Source: Lytechinus variegatus
Lineage: Eukaryota; Echinodermata; Echinoidea; Temnopleuroida; Toxopneustidae
Direction of reading: 5' to 3'
NCBI RefSeq assembly: GCF_018143015.1
Contig: NC_054758.1
Location: forward strand, 7,982,501 to 8,046,500
Length of the DNA: 64,000 nucleotides
Shown: positions 22,838 through 34,763 of the stretch, one piece after another
Layout of the letters: every line of letters starts with the position of its first letter
Position numbering within the stretch: position 1 is the first letter of the stretch
The notes under the pieces: model-generated
Seen by the model: the letters and a program-made list of their open reading frames with translations, nothing else
Told to the model about the DNA's origin: nothing
Database searches by the model: none
Translations under genes and position numbers: made by a program

Positions 22838-25403
22838 GGTCAATTCCAGCGTAACGGACATGACGTTCAGACAAATTTTTGTAATTCAAATGTTTATACA
22901 GTAGAATTAGCAGTCTTTTGATAATTGTTACTAAGCTTATCAGACACATTTAAGTATCAGTTACATACACATAAAATTTCAAATTGTTTCATTGAACAGT
23001 TGCGGAGAAATTGCACTCTTTGTGAGCGTAACGGACATGACACGAAATGGACGAAGCATTTTTACTTCCTATGGCTTATCAAAATTCCTTTGAATTCTTA
23101 GATTGCATGCACCTGACATTGGTGTTAATTTAACCTTAAGACCATGCTCTATCCATAAAATGGTGTTTAACAACAGTTTTGCAGTGCATTCTGTATTCCT
23201 AGCTCAAAATGTAGCGTAACGGACATGACACACGAAGCGTAACGGACATGACAGTTTTGTCCACTTTTTGTAAGCGAATATAATTATTTTATTACAAGAT
23301 ATGGTACAAGTCTAAGTGTTTACATGTTAAGGCTAGAGGTTAGAGACACATATCATAACTGGTAATCTGTAATATCTCCTATTATTTTGCAATTTGAGAG
23401 GGGGTCTTTTTGTACAATATTCATAAAACAAAAAAATATTTAGAAAAATTTATTTTACACCGGTTAACAACAGTTAATGAGTATTTTCCAGTTACTACCA
23501 TCCGCCACACCTAATTAAAGGAAAAAAAGTTGATAGAAAATATTATTTTTTATTCATGCCCTAATATTTGATAATATACTAGCGTAACGGACATGACACC
23601 CTTACGAAGTGAACTTCATCAGCACTTCTTAGTTTGAAAATAGAAGAAATATCAATAATGAATGTAATTATGTAACAGCAAAGTACCTTTACTGACACTC
23701 TAATGAAAAATATGTAGATATTATTAGCAGGTATCATTAAATTAATAGCTATAGCCTAGGTGATAATTTTATATTGAATACAACGTTAATCGTACCACTA
23801 CAACACACTGAGAAGACCAAATCTCATTTTTTGTGAGAAGAAAACAAAATTTACCAGACCTGTATAAATCCAAGAAGAACAAATTATGGAATGTATTGTA
23901 TGATAAAGAACATGTACTAGTATTAATGTCAGTTTTAAGATTACAAAAAATGGTATTAAAATTTAATAGCAGTACCTGGAAAGCGGTCTTTCATTATCGA
24001 TCATGTATGAGTTGAAAGGTAATCAGAATGCTTGTAAATAGCTTCTGAGATTTTTTTTTCATTCAAAATAACTATCATCCTGAGTATAATCATCCTTTCA
24101 TCAAATCTTGGATGTTCTAAATCTTACAATCTTGCTTGCTGACAAACGTGGCTGTATCTACATGTAATTTCGTTGTATTGTCCGCGCTGCTTGTGTACAA
24201 TTGAAGATACATCATTCAAATCGTTATTATGGCTGACCAAAATACTATGACATAATTTATTGATCGCGCCACATCCTTTCCACGGCCCCTTTGCTTTGTG
24301 ATACTGCAAATAAGTGCCACTGTAGATTCATGGATTCATAGAGCTACATGTACATCATGAAACACAGATATCCGAATACAAACTTGCTTTTAAATGTGAT
24401 CCCATGCCATCACTGAAGAAGTACATGTAGAGGTTGGTGTAAGTCAGATACTTTGAAGTACATTGTAATATCATCAATGATCATTAATTCACAAGTTGGA
24501 GTTTTATCATGCTCCAAACTGTCAGTGCAAGAACCTAAGATAATCAAATGTTTGTTCAAACACGAATGATGCAGATTGTGATCTGAGTATGTTGCCAGAT
24601 CTAGCTGCATCTTATCCTAATATTATGTAACATACCGTTAATTCTCAGAAAAATCTACCAGAACAAGAGCTGAACTTTCATCATTCACCAAATTCTGAAA
24701 ATAGCTTTAATGACATGCAGATTCTAGGAAATATTACATTCAGCTATCCTCAAACAATTGAGACTAACCTCAGTCTGTGACACTGAGCCTAATATTTTGT
24801 TTTTGTAAATGCTGCCATTTGCCATATATAAGGCGTCATGTCCGTTACGCGAATTGTCATGTCCGTTACGCCATTTTTATGAAAATGAGAAATGGTAAGG
24901 GAAAATGATTGCTACACATGGTAGGGGGTTTAATTCTAACATAGAATCTGAATCTGCAGTACCTTTAGACAAATTTCCTGTAAGCTGTGAAAACTTTAAG
25001 TGAAAAACGTAACGGACATGACAATGATAATGGTAAAGAAATCACACAAATCTGAAGACAGATTTCTGTAAAATTGATGAATGGCATAAAATTTAACAAT
25101 AATTTTCTGTTGATTTAGACATTAATCAACTATTCAAAAGTTAAAAGAGACCTCTGGGACCTTGTTTGCTTTTAGTAGAGACAGAAAAGATGAATTGTTC
25201 AAAAATAGCCACATTTTTTACATTTTGCAATATACTATTTTATTTTTTTGATGATGGAAAAAACTACAAAATTTTATCAATATTGCGATTTTTTTATTGG
25301 AAATTGAGACTTTATAGATTACTTTTTAAGAAAATTTGACTGCTTGAGTGAAATCTGATACTTCATCTTTTCTCTAAAGTGAACATTTTCCATGGAATTG
25401 CCC
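22838..25403. mobile_element. 2566-bp non-autonomous element with eight GTAACGGACATGAC motifs
   Basis: The ends GGTCAATTCCA (22838) and TGGAATTGCCC (ending 25403) are inverted with one mismatch. ATGT flanks both (22834-22837 and 25404-25407), and the surrounding foldback monomer is continuous when the element is removed. Inside, GTAACGGACATGAC occurs exactly at 22851, 23028, 23216, 23239, 23584 and 25009, and inverted at 24835 and 24856. Most copies are preceded by GC. No reading frame longer than about 68 codons exists. A 4-bp duplication occurs in Ginger, Sola and some Academ elements; I cannot choose between them. Confidence 0.82.
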
Positions 25404-27194
25404 ATGTACAATGTGAATGGGGACATGTTATTTAATTTTGTAAGACTTTGGGATTTGCTTGACTATGACATCCATATAATCATGTTGTATAAGTAAAATG
25501 TTATTTGAAAACATTTTTTTTTATTATAGCATTTCCTCTGCCATATAGGTGATGAATACTGTATTTTGACTTTCAAAATAACCTCTACAAGCCCTAACTA
25601 AATTAAACATGATTTATATTGGTCGTGGAGGTAATAAATGCTGTACTTTGAAATCCAAAATGGCTGCCATAGGTCCTAAAAGTATTGTGTACATTGTAAC
25701 ATGGGACATATGATTGAGACAGAATTTGGCTTTGCTTGACTCTAGATTGCATATAATTGTGAAATGTGATATAAGGGTGAAATAATGTTTAAAACCATGG
25801 TTTCTAACGAGGTATATCATAATGTTGTGTAAATAAGGTGATAAATGCTACATTTTTTTAAATTGAAAATGGCCACCATAGGCCCTTATCGTATAACATA
25901 CAATTTGAGTGGAGACAAATACTGTTCACAAAAATGGCATATGGCAGCCATTTTGAATGTTGAAATACAGTATTTATCTCCTAAATTACATAAAATATGA
26001 TATAGTTTGTTATAAATCACGTTTCTGACAATATTTCACTCATACATCACCATTTGGCCAATCAAAGTCAAAATCTGTTGAAACAATTTGTTCCCATTCA
26101 CATTGTGCATAATACCGGAAGGGTCTGCAGGGGCCATTTTAACTTACCAATAACAGTATTTATCACCTAGCTGGCAGAATAAATGATATATTTTAATAGA
26201 AATTATGCTTTCAGACAATATTTTACTCATAGATCACTATTACGTGCATGTATGGTGCTCACTCCTGTGAATATTGGTTTCCCACTTTGCATTGTACATA
26301 ATACTGTTGATGTCTATGGAGGCCATTTTGAAAGTCAAAATACAGTATTTAACACAAACTTGAAACCTGAATGATATATTTCGTTAGAAAATCCGTTTTT
26401 AGACAGTATCCAATTAATTTATCACATATATATCCATTTTAGCGCTCAGTCTTGTGACTTCTTTTCTCCCATTTCTCATTGTGCATAATAATTTTAGGGT
26501 CTTTGGCAGCCATTTTGAATATCAAAATACAATATTCATCTCATACATGGCATTTTAATAATATATTTCGTTAACCATTATGTTTTTAGTCAGTGTTCCA
26601 CTCGTTTAATCTTAATAATATGCATTTAAGTGATCACTCTTGTGATTTTTTTTGCCCCCATTACCATTGTACGCAATACTGTTTGGTCCAGTGGCGGCTA
26701 TTTTAGATATAAAAAATACAGCAATGTTCCCATGTATGACATAATAAATGATATATCTCGTTAGTAATGATGATTTGCATATATTACTTTGTTCATACAT
26801 CGCGATTTTTGCAGTTTTGCGCTCATTTTTGTGAAAATTAGTAAATTTCCCTGTTCATATTGTACATAATAGAGTATACAAGGGCCTATGGCGACCATTT
26901 TGAATATCAGGAAAGTAAATATTTTGTCAAAAAGTATTTTTTCAGACACTACTTTAATCCTGGCACACAATTTCATGCATTTCATAGCCAATGTGCGGAA
27001 AATTTTTATGACTTTCATGGATAATTTGCATATTTTGGCGGCCATATTGGATTTTGCCAATTTGCGGAAAATGCTCAAGGTTACACGAGTGGCATCATTC
27101 AGATTCGTAATCAGCACTCTCGAATTGACAAGAAACCGTCTAAACATATTGTATATATATAAAAAACAAGGTTATGCCTCTTCTATCCTGGACT

Positions 27195-28305
27195 ACTAGG
27201 TGGGGGATTCAAAACTTCTACAAAGAAATTTGAAATTCATTAAATATGCTAATTTATGCGCATTTTTCAAAATTCACAAACAAACGCTTCTTCTTCTTTA
27301 TTTGTTGACCGATTTTAATTTTTTTTCGTTTCCATGTGGTAGAGCTTTATGACTTTCACCAGACTTCTGCAAAGAATTTTGAAATTTTGACCCGAACAAT
27401 TTTTATGCTAATTTATGCGAAATTTATTCATGCAAATTTGTTAACTGATTTTGATTTTTTTTCCATCTGGTAGAACTTCATGAAATTCATCATATTTCTA
27501 CACAAAATTTTTAAATTTTCAAATTTTAAGTAGAAGATTATTTATGCGAAATTTATTCATAAATCACACAAAATGCCTCTTCTTCTTTGTTGACGGATTT
27601 TGATTTTTTTTCCATCTGGTAGAACTTCATGAGGTTCACCAATTTTCTACACAGAATTTTGAAGATTTCAATAGAAAAATATGCTAATTTAAGCGAAATT
27701 TATTCATAAATCACAGAAAATGCCTCTTCTTCTTTATTTGTTGACAGATTTTTTTTTTTCTTCAATCTTGTAGAGCTGCATGAGGTTCACCAAATTTGTA
27801 CACAAAATTTGAAATTTTGTCTGGAAAATTATTTATGCTAATTTATGCAAAATTTATTAATAAATCACACAAAAAATGTTTTTCTTCTTCATTTTGATCA
27901 ATTTCAATTCTGTTTGCGTTATATGATAGCTCGAGGTGGTGATACAAAATTTCAACACAGAATTTTGAAATTCATTGAATATGCTAATTTATTCATATAT
28001 TTTCAAAACTCACAAATATTACTTTCTTTAATTGTTGATTGATTTTGATTACTTTGTTCCATCTGAGAGCTACAGGAGGTTCACCAAGGTTCTACACAGA
28101 GTTAAGAAATTTTGACTAGAAAGTTACTTATGCTTTATTTGTTCATAGATCACAAAAATGCTTTATATATGTCATTTCTTCATCAATTTCAATTCTATAT
28201 CCTCAATTTATGTCACCAATATATTTCACTATAGTGTCAACTGGGCTGAAATTAAAATTATGTTAAATTTCGTTGCGATATGCCGGATGAGCTTGACATT
28301 ATTGA
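27195..28305 (+). repeat. ~145-bp AT-rich tandem array
   Basis: About seven units share TATGCTAATTTATGCGAAAT, TTATTCATAAATCAC, GCCTCTTCTTCTTTATTTGT and TCCATCTGGTAGAACTTCAT. The array follows the foldback element directly and ends in a unique segment (CACTATAGTGTCAACTGGGC, GATATGCCGGATGAGCTTGA). That segment is shared with an inverted copy at 38765-39262, so array plus segment behave as one mobile repeat. Confidence 0.8.
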
Positions 28306-28690
28306 TGTACTAGTTATATAAAGTATTAAGTAAATCTGGTTTAAGAGTTGAACTTAAATGTCTTAAAGCATGTAACTTAAATGATATTGATCTACAAAGA
28401 TGTTTGAAATGAACATTACTATCAACTTCAACACCTAAATATCTTACAGAATTAACTTGTTTGAGTTGCTCACCATTAAGCTTTATATCCAATTTTCCTT
28501 TGGTTTTAATAACGAGTTGAAATAAGCATAATACGTGTTTTAGTAATATTGATCTTTAAACAATTGTCATTACACCACTTATCAATTTTGTAAACATAAT
28601 TTTAAATCGCGTTGAATATTACTTAACTTAGAATCGGAAATTTACAAAATAACATCTTCAGCAAAAATATAAGAAACAGCAGTCCAAATG
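28305..28690 (-). pseudogene. LINE reverse-transcriptase fragment
   Basis: On the minus strand AVSYIFAEDVIL near 28680 corresponds to the FADD catalytic block with the first Asp replaced by Glu. 28492-28310 encodes VNSVRYLGVEVDSNVHFKHL and ALRHLSSTLKPDLLNTLYN, the region that follows it. Stops and frame changes lie between. Both ends are missing, and the tandem array at 27195-28305 adjoins its downstream side. Confidence 0.7.
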
Positions 28691-28859
28691 CTTTGTACAA
28701 AAATAAATCCGGGCCTACTACTACTACTACTGCTACTACTTCTACTTCTACGACTACTTCTACAACAACAACAACAACAACTACTACTACTAACAAAACA
28801 GCTACAACAACTACTACTACTACTACTTCTACTAACAGTAATGCTAATACTATGATGGG

Positions 28860-29462
28860 GTGTCCAAAATTCGCGGACTTTTTACAAATATTCTTCAGGC
28901 TTAAATTTGTTCACAAAATATCCACAATTTATACAAAACCAATTTGCGGCAAAATCGTACACTGTAAAATCATTGAAAAAAATGTGAAGTGGGTCAAGGG
29001 GTTTCGCCAGTATCGCGATCTCAAATTTCTATCCCGATCGACGAATGCGCGCTGTGCTGGAAAACTGTTCTGAAAAAGTGTGACCTAACTTCGCGGTCCA
29101 AAGTTTTTGAGGAGATCTAAACAAAAACTCAAGCTCAAAAGGTGAAATACTTATTTCAGATTGACGACAAAATGCTATAGAATTAGTCAGTACCACATTG
29201 AACTCAATTTTTTTTTATGATATCTGCTTGCAAAATGATGATATTTTGATGCTTGCTGAGGATATTAGATTTCTTTGGAACAGGCGCGAACGGTGACAAA
29301 TTTGCCGATCTTTGGTCAATATTTTCATGAATACTGATCGAACTCATCCTGAAGAAACTTACAACAATGGGTAATTTTAGGTCGCTTTTCACGTTTATGT
29401 TGTCAGATTTTAAGGATATTGGCTAGTTTTTGAGATAATGACCGTCCGCGAAGTATGGACAC
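28860..29462. mobile_element. 603-bp TIR element (GTGTCC...GGACAC)
   Basis: GTGTCCAAAATTCGCGGAC (28860-28878) and GTCCGCGAAGTATGGACAC (29444-29462) are inverted ends with two mismatches in 19. An internal AACTTCGCGGTCCAAA at 29087 repeats the end motif. No coding sequence is seen. Target duplication is not resolved because the flank is a microsatellite. Confidence 0.75.
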
Positions 29463-29518
29463 GCGAGAAGTTTGAACTCACTGCCATACTACAAATACTA
29501 CTTCTACCACTACTTCTA

Positions 29519-30253
29519 CACTGTTAAAAAAAAGAGTAAATTTATGTTGGTCATTTTTTTGTTGGGTAATATATACGTTGGTTATTGTTTTGTTGGGCAT
29601 TATGTGCCCAATACTTAGGCAAATTTTTACTCTGCCGCTGCCAAAATACAGATGTCCAATTGTTGGGCTAGTAATTGCCCTGCTGAGTGGTAAATGTTGC
29701 GAAACTTTACGATCACGAGTTGCGCTTGCAGCATGCTACACACGGTCGATAAGATATGGAGGAGCTTCTAGATGACTGGGGGCTGGGGAGCCTCGCTGAA
29801 TCTTTCATAGATGAGTTGCTTAAACGTTTTTTTAATTTTTTTATTTTGGACTTTACGTTAAGCATAATTTGTAAGGAATTTGTCCGAATAGGCCTACATA
29901 CATGACATATATCTGACGCTGTTTTGTTTTTGCTTCACTCACTTGAGATATGCACTTGCACTTGTATGCAGCGTTATTGTGCATGCAAAGCACTTTCGGA
30001 TAAGGTCTCCGGATCGACACGGACCAGGTACACGAAGTGAGTGTAGGCCTTGCCCAGATGTTGGGTTAATAACTTTATTAAAAAGTTGGGCAAATTAATG
30101 TCCCCCAAAATGTAGTTCAAAATATTACCCAACAGTTGGGCACAATGCCCCAACAACGTTGGGTAAAATATTGCCCAGTAGTTGGTAGGGTTGACTATCG
30201 GCCCAACGTTGGGCAAAATATTGGGTAAAATATTGCCCAATTTTTTCACAGTG
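29519..30253. mobile_element. 735-bp TIR element rich in TTGGGCAA motifs
   Basis: CACTGTTAAAAAAAA and TTTTTTCACAGTG are imperfect inverted ends flanked by TA (29517-29518 and 30254-30255). Near both ends GTTGGGTAAT, GTTGGGCA, CCCAACGTTGGGC and TTGCCCAA recur at least a dozen times in both orientations, and the centre is unique. This matches TA-targeting miniature elements of Tc1/mariner style. Confidence 0.75.
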
Positions 30254-30535
30254 TACTGATAATACTATTACTATACTGCTATCATAACCATTACTACAAC
30301 AAAAAAAAACTGTTATGATAATCTTTTTTTTACATTTTCCCCCAAAAATCATCTATCAAAATAAATCATACAAATATTTGTCATAAAATGTAAACATATA
30401 ATGTATTTGTTAACAGAAGAAGACGTAGTTTTTTTAAAGCAAAGGTTCGTGATGACGGCATGCATGTAACACAAATACAATACAAATACACGATACAAAA
30501 AAAATAGCAGAAGCAGTACTCCCGTATTATACTGC

Positions 30536-30574
30536 TCCTTCTTCTCCTAATTGTACTACTTCTGCTACTACAAA

Positions 30575-30605
<31 letters not shown>

Positions 30606-30985
30606 TCTTTTCTTCTTCTTCAACTACCACTATTACTAGTATTACTACTACAACTACTCCTAGCACTACTACTACTACTACTACTGATACTACTACTACC
30701 ACCACCACCACAACTACTACTACTACTACTACTCTTTTTATTACTACTTCTACTACTGAATATATTACTACATCTATTATGCTCTCATTACTACCACAAT
30801 CCAGTGAAATGGAAGAGTTCGTTGCCTTTTTCATAATGCTTGATATTTGAAAATTGATCAGTATCTAAGTAGAATAAATAAATGAACGAGATAATAGTTC
30901 AAATATGTTTATTCTTTTCCCCCACTAAATGATAGCAAGAGAAACAGATGGAGCTTTCTCGAGGATCGGAAGATAATTATACAGA
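30536..30985 (+). repeat. (TAC)n-bearing repeat, full trailing flank
   Basis: A TAC/ACC tract at 30545-30770 is followed by ATTGATCAGTATCTAAG, a TAATAGTTCAAATATG stretch, CTAAATGATAGCAAGAGAAA and GGAGCTTTCTCGAGGATCGG. It shares all these blocks with the copies around 11376-17010. Confidence 0.72.
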
Positions 30986-32559
30986 GAGCATTGCAAACTT
31001 GCACGTAACGACGTTCGTCATTAAATAAGATACAAGCTCTCCCATTCATAATGCAAATCTCCTTGCTAGGGTTGACAGCAAAGTTTTTTCATACTTATGA
31101 AGGAATATTCAATGCTAAAAGATACCATATTTAAATGAAAATACAAAACCAATCAAGCACATTGATGATTTAATTTTGAAAGCATAATACAAAAATTATG
31201 GCACAAAAAATGAAAAGGTTAAGAGGAAGTATGTTCGTAAATATTTTCTCATTTTCTGCTATTTGGCGCAAGCCTTTTCTTTTTACCCCTGACAAAAATG
31301 TTCCGTGTTCGCTCAAGCATCAACGAAATTTTACTTTTTACAAGACATTAAAAAATAAGATTACAGAGCATCTATTGACATAAAAATATAGACATCATAA
31401 TTTGAAACAAATTTTGGATAGACCTTCCAGAACTGTCTCGTGTTTTCTGATACACAGTGATGGAGAGTAAAAAAAAAATCTTACAACCCTAAATATGTCG
31501 TACACCAGAACGAATTAAAATTTAGTCTGTAAAACTTTAACCCCCCCCCCTCCCCTATCTTCATGAAGGAGTACATAGTCAGGGTCTTGCTTTTAGGATA
31601 CACGACTTAAATGTGACGTCATAATTTATACTCAATTGGTTGTACTCTCTTCTCTTCTTTTCCCCAATTTTTTTACTTCTACTTCCATACACGAACAAAA
31701 AATGGGGAGGTATATGGATAACACTGACATACTACTCATGGCATGATTGTATAGAGAGGTTGGAGGATCGAGTGGCATCCTTTCCAAATGTTATATCTTG
31801 CATAAAGCTGAATCCAACCATTTAAGTGTTGGGTCGAGCCATTTAAAGTGGTAAGTGCAACCTACATTTAGAATAGTTTATCACTCCTCCAACCTTTCTG
31901 ACTGAACGTTTCACTTGTTAGAGCGCATCCCAAGAGAGGCGCAGTTGCCACTGCCCTGATACAGGGGGTGGAAACTCCGCTTCTGCATCCGGTCAGAATT
32001 GAAGAAAATTTTGGAGGGTCAAAAGTGCACACTGCTCCCATTTTACATGTACAAGCCTATGGACACCGCCACTGCTTTGGTACACCAGCGAAATGGAGGC
32101 GTGGTCATTAAACGTCCTTCGCGCATAGCGTAAAAATATGTAAATGAGCATTTGGTCACTAATTAGCATAATGCGCGACCTGATTTAATATCGTTTGTGA
32201 TTATGACATCATTACACTCATTCATTCTTAAGTACATGTAATCTTATTTTTATTGATCTACTAGTATTTGTTCTTGCCTGTCACGATTATTACTGCACCT
32301 TTGATTTATTTTAGCTGCAAGTTGCCAAGATCTTTGCGAAAGCAATAACTGGAAACTTTATGGGAGGGAATTTAATTGAGCTTGATTTGCCCTCTTTTCA
32401 TATAATTTTCTTTCTACTAATTACATTCACTATTACAAGAGAAGATCCCAAAGAAAATGTTGCCATAATATTTTTTTCCCTTAAATCGTATAAGTGTTCC
32501 TCGGTTGACAATAATGGTTGAATGTAATTACGATGGCATCTCTTTATGTTTCTGAAGCC
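30986..32559. other. Unassigned stretch
   Basis: It contains the second-type (TAC)n leader at 31699-31740 and a poly-C run at 31541. No gene is recognised. 31850-32200 has higher GC (GAGGCGCAGTTGCCACTGCC) but no open frame of interest. Confidence 0.4.
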
Positions 32560-32975
32560 CTTATTTGAAGAGCTCACTTGCAAAAGGGGTTAGGTCCATT
32601 TTTCATCAAATTTGATTTTTTTTGTCGCAATGTATAGATGTTTAGTAGCTCTATAAGATGATACCAAAGAAAATTTGAAATTCACATGAAAACGTGAATA
32701 AAAGTGGCAAAGAAAAATCACTTTTTTAAATCAAAATTGATTGGATTCATTTCAGTATAGTTGCAAAAGGGTTTAGGTCCAAAATGATGTTTTAAAGAAT
32801 ATATAGAAAAAAAAATGAAAACAGGTAGATTTCTTTTATACCCGGCCAATTTTATGTTCACATGATAGGCTAGTACATGACAATTTAGTTGAGTAATGCA
32901 ATAGGTGAGAATAAAAAACATGGATTTTCTCAGAATGGTAAAAAGTGGACCTAACCCCTTTTGCAACCAAACTCT
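32560..32975 (-). repeat. Inverted copy of the TTGCAAAAGG repeat unit
   Basis: On the minus strand it matches the units at 7185-7895: TTCTCACCTATTGCATTACT, CTAACCCCTTTTGCAA, TTTGGTATCATCTTATAGAG. TTGCAAAAGGGGTTAGGTCC occurs at both ends of this copy and in its middle (near 32581, 32762 and, inverted, 32950). This suggests the repeat boundary is that motif. Confidence 0.65.
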
Positions 32976-33729
32976 TCATTTATATTTCTATCTTTTCTTT
33001 TTATTTTTAATTACGGAACAGAAAACAAAATGAACCTTTATTTCATAATTTTAAAAAATAATAAGAACAAATCAAATACTTTTACATAATTATTGTAGTC
33101 CCCAATATAGGTCCTATTATGAATAGCAGTCAGGAGCACTTAATTTTAAATGGCGACTTCTATGTCATTATCATATCAATAACCATGACCTAGGTACAAT
33201 ATTTTAGGGGGATTCTCAAAATTATCTATAGGCAGGAGAGCAAACCGATCGTAGGCTATAGGATATTTATTTCCAACTGGAAATGAATCTGGTATAATTT
33301 TATATGGAAAGAAAAATACATTTTATATACAGGTTCCAAATTTTGTAGAAATAATTCCCCTCCCGTATACCCATCGTGAACAGTAAGGTCTCATGATTGC
33401 TTCTTCTAAAACAAACAACTTTCTCTAACTGTCCCCATCTCCTACCCCTTCTCTCTCTTTCTTTTTCTCTCTCAGAAACTGACACACACAAATATATGCA
33501 TAAAGGCAAATAATTCTCCTGTCATTTTACATACTTTCCCACTCTTATCCTTATTTCTCTTGAAGAATATTTTGATTAACTGCTGTTTGCTCTCATGATG
33601 TCACAGTAGTATCACAATTGAGTACAAGGTGCAACATCTTGTTCTATTTGTGCATAAATTTTTTTTGGTAGCAATATATCATCACAAATTGGTGATTAAT
33701 AAATGAAAATGACCAAGATCAGATAATTT
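32976..33729. other. Unassigned stretch
   Basis: AT-rich with a CT-rich run at 33420-33475. No gene is recognised. Confidence 0.4.
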
Positions 33730-33746
33730 AATTCAAAATTAACATG

Positions 33747-33752
33747 TTTATT
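33747..33752 (-). terminator. Candidate poly(A) signal for the 34764-36827 gene
   Basis: AATAAA on the minus strand lies about 1 kb beyond the stop codon at 34764-34766, in sequence that is mostly non-repetitive. Other AATAAA hexamers occur nearer, so the choice is uncertain. Confidence 0.25.
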
Positions 33753-34269
33753 ACGAAATCCATTTTCTGAAACATTGAAAATAACATAACAACTAGAGTC
33801 TACAAGCATTAAATTAGATTTTAAAAAAATAAAGGATTTAGTACATTTTCTACACTTAAGTCAAAATATACAATGTTTATTAAAATTTCACTCAAAAGAT
33901 GTTGATGAGCCTAATAATTAATAAGAGGGATGCATCCAAGGTTTCATAAAAAGAGCATAAAAATCTGAAATATTCTGTTTATTCTTTCCACACAAGTTTG
34001 TCACTCAAAAAAAGGGTAAATTCCTTCCAAATTTGCGGACAAGAAATATTCTACTAATGTGAGAGCACTCCACATAAAAAAGGGGGGGGGGGGCATAATT
34101 CAAGAATCTCCCTAAACAGTGCCTTTCCAAGTCAGTGAATCACTAACAAAATTTGATATTGTGGGTAGAATTCAATCTATTTTTAAAAGTCTATTTATAT
34201 ATTTTTTGCAGAGGAAACCCATTTCAAAACTTTGAGTAAGATAACAATAAATGCAATTTAATATCCCTA

Positions 34270-34440
34270 CATAATTATTGAGCCATTATATGACGACTTG
34301 CAATTATGGTAACTTTGTCCAAGCCCATTGCAGCTACCATAAAGACCTTGATTTCTTGCTCAGCCCTGTTACCATGGTAATTGTCATAGTGACAAGATTA
34401 CAATAGTAATAACTTGTTTATGGAATGAGGTCCAGGAGTG
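34270..34440. mobile_element. Old CTGGGGCC-type miniature element
   Basis: TTACCATGGTAATTGTCATA and GGTAACTTTGTCCAAGCCCA are diverged forms of the blocks in the 56625-57351 element, in a palindromic arrangement. The ends have decayed. It would lie in the 3' UTR of the putative gene on this strand. Confidence 0.45.
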
Positions 34441-34763
34441 ATACTAAAATTATTTCTTAATCCTCTGATCACCTTTATTAACATTTATCTACGCATGATT
34501 TTTATTTCAAAATATAAATTTTTGTCTTGTATACAATAGTCCTTTAAACTGGAAATTATTTAATTTCACAAAAACTTTCAAGAACTAGTAGAAATATTAA
34601 ATATTAATAAAAGGTGATACATTTGCCCATTGGAAAAAATTTTCTTCCTTGTATTTTGTGTGAAATTTTGTATACTTTAATGTCATTGCCCGCTGATGAA
34701 CCTGAACTCTTTTCTACAGATGTGCAGTTTAAAGAACATTCACTGCTTTGTTGATATATCTAT

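Larger units (their letters stand above)
19181..27194. mobile_element. Outer copy of a 2.7-kb foldback element, split by two insertions
   Basis: The pieces 19181-20032, 22795-22837 and 25404-27194 together make about 2.68 kb with the same plan as the inner copy at 20033-22794. A forward arm of ~190-bp monomers is marked by AAATGGCCGCCATAGGCC. A centre near 25925 is followed by a reverse arm of monomers ending in GGTTATGCCTCTTCTATCCT then GGACT. The left end has decayed (AGTGACAATAAAGGCCACAT against AGTCCAGGATAGGCCCCATA). No reading frame is conserved between monomers. It must be older than both insertions it contains. Confidence 0.82.
28700..30300 (+). repeat. (TAC)n tract split by two TIR elements
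   Basis: TAC/ACT repeats at 28715-28850, 29485-29518 and 30254-30300 appear to be parts of one tract, separated by the elements at 28860-29462 and 29519-30253. Thr-rich reading frames here are translations of the repeat. Confidence 0.65.
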
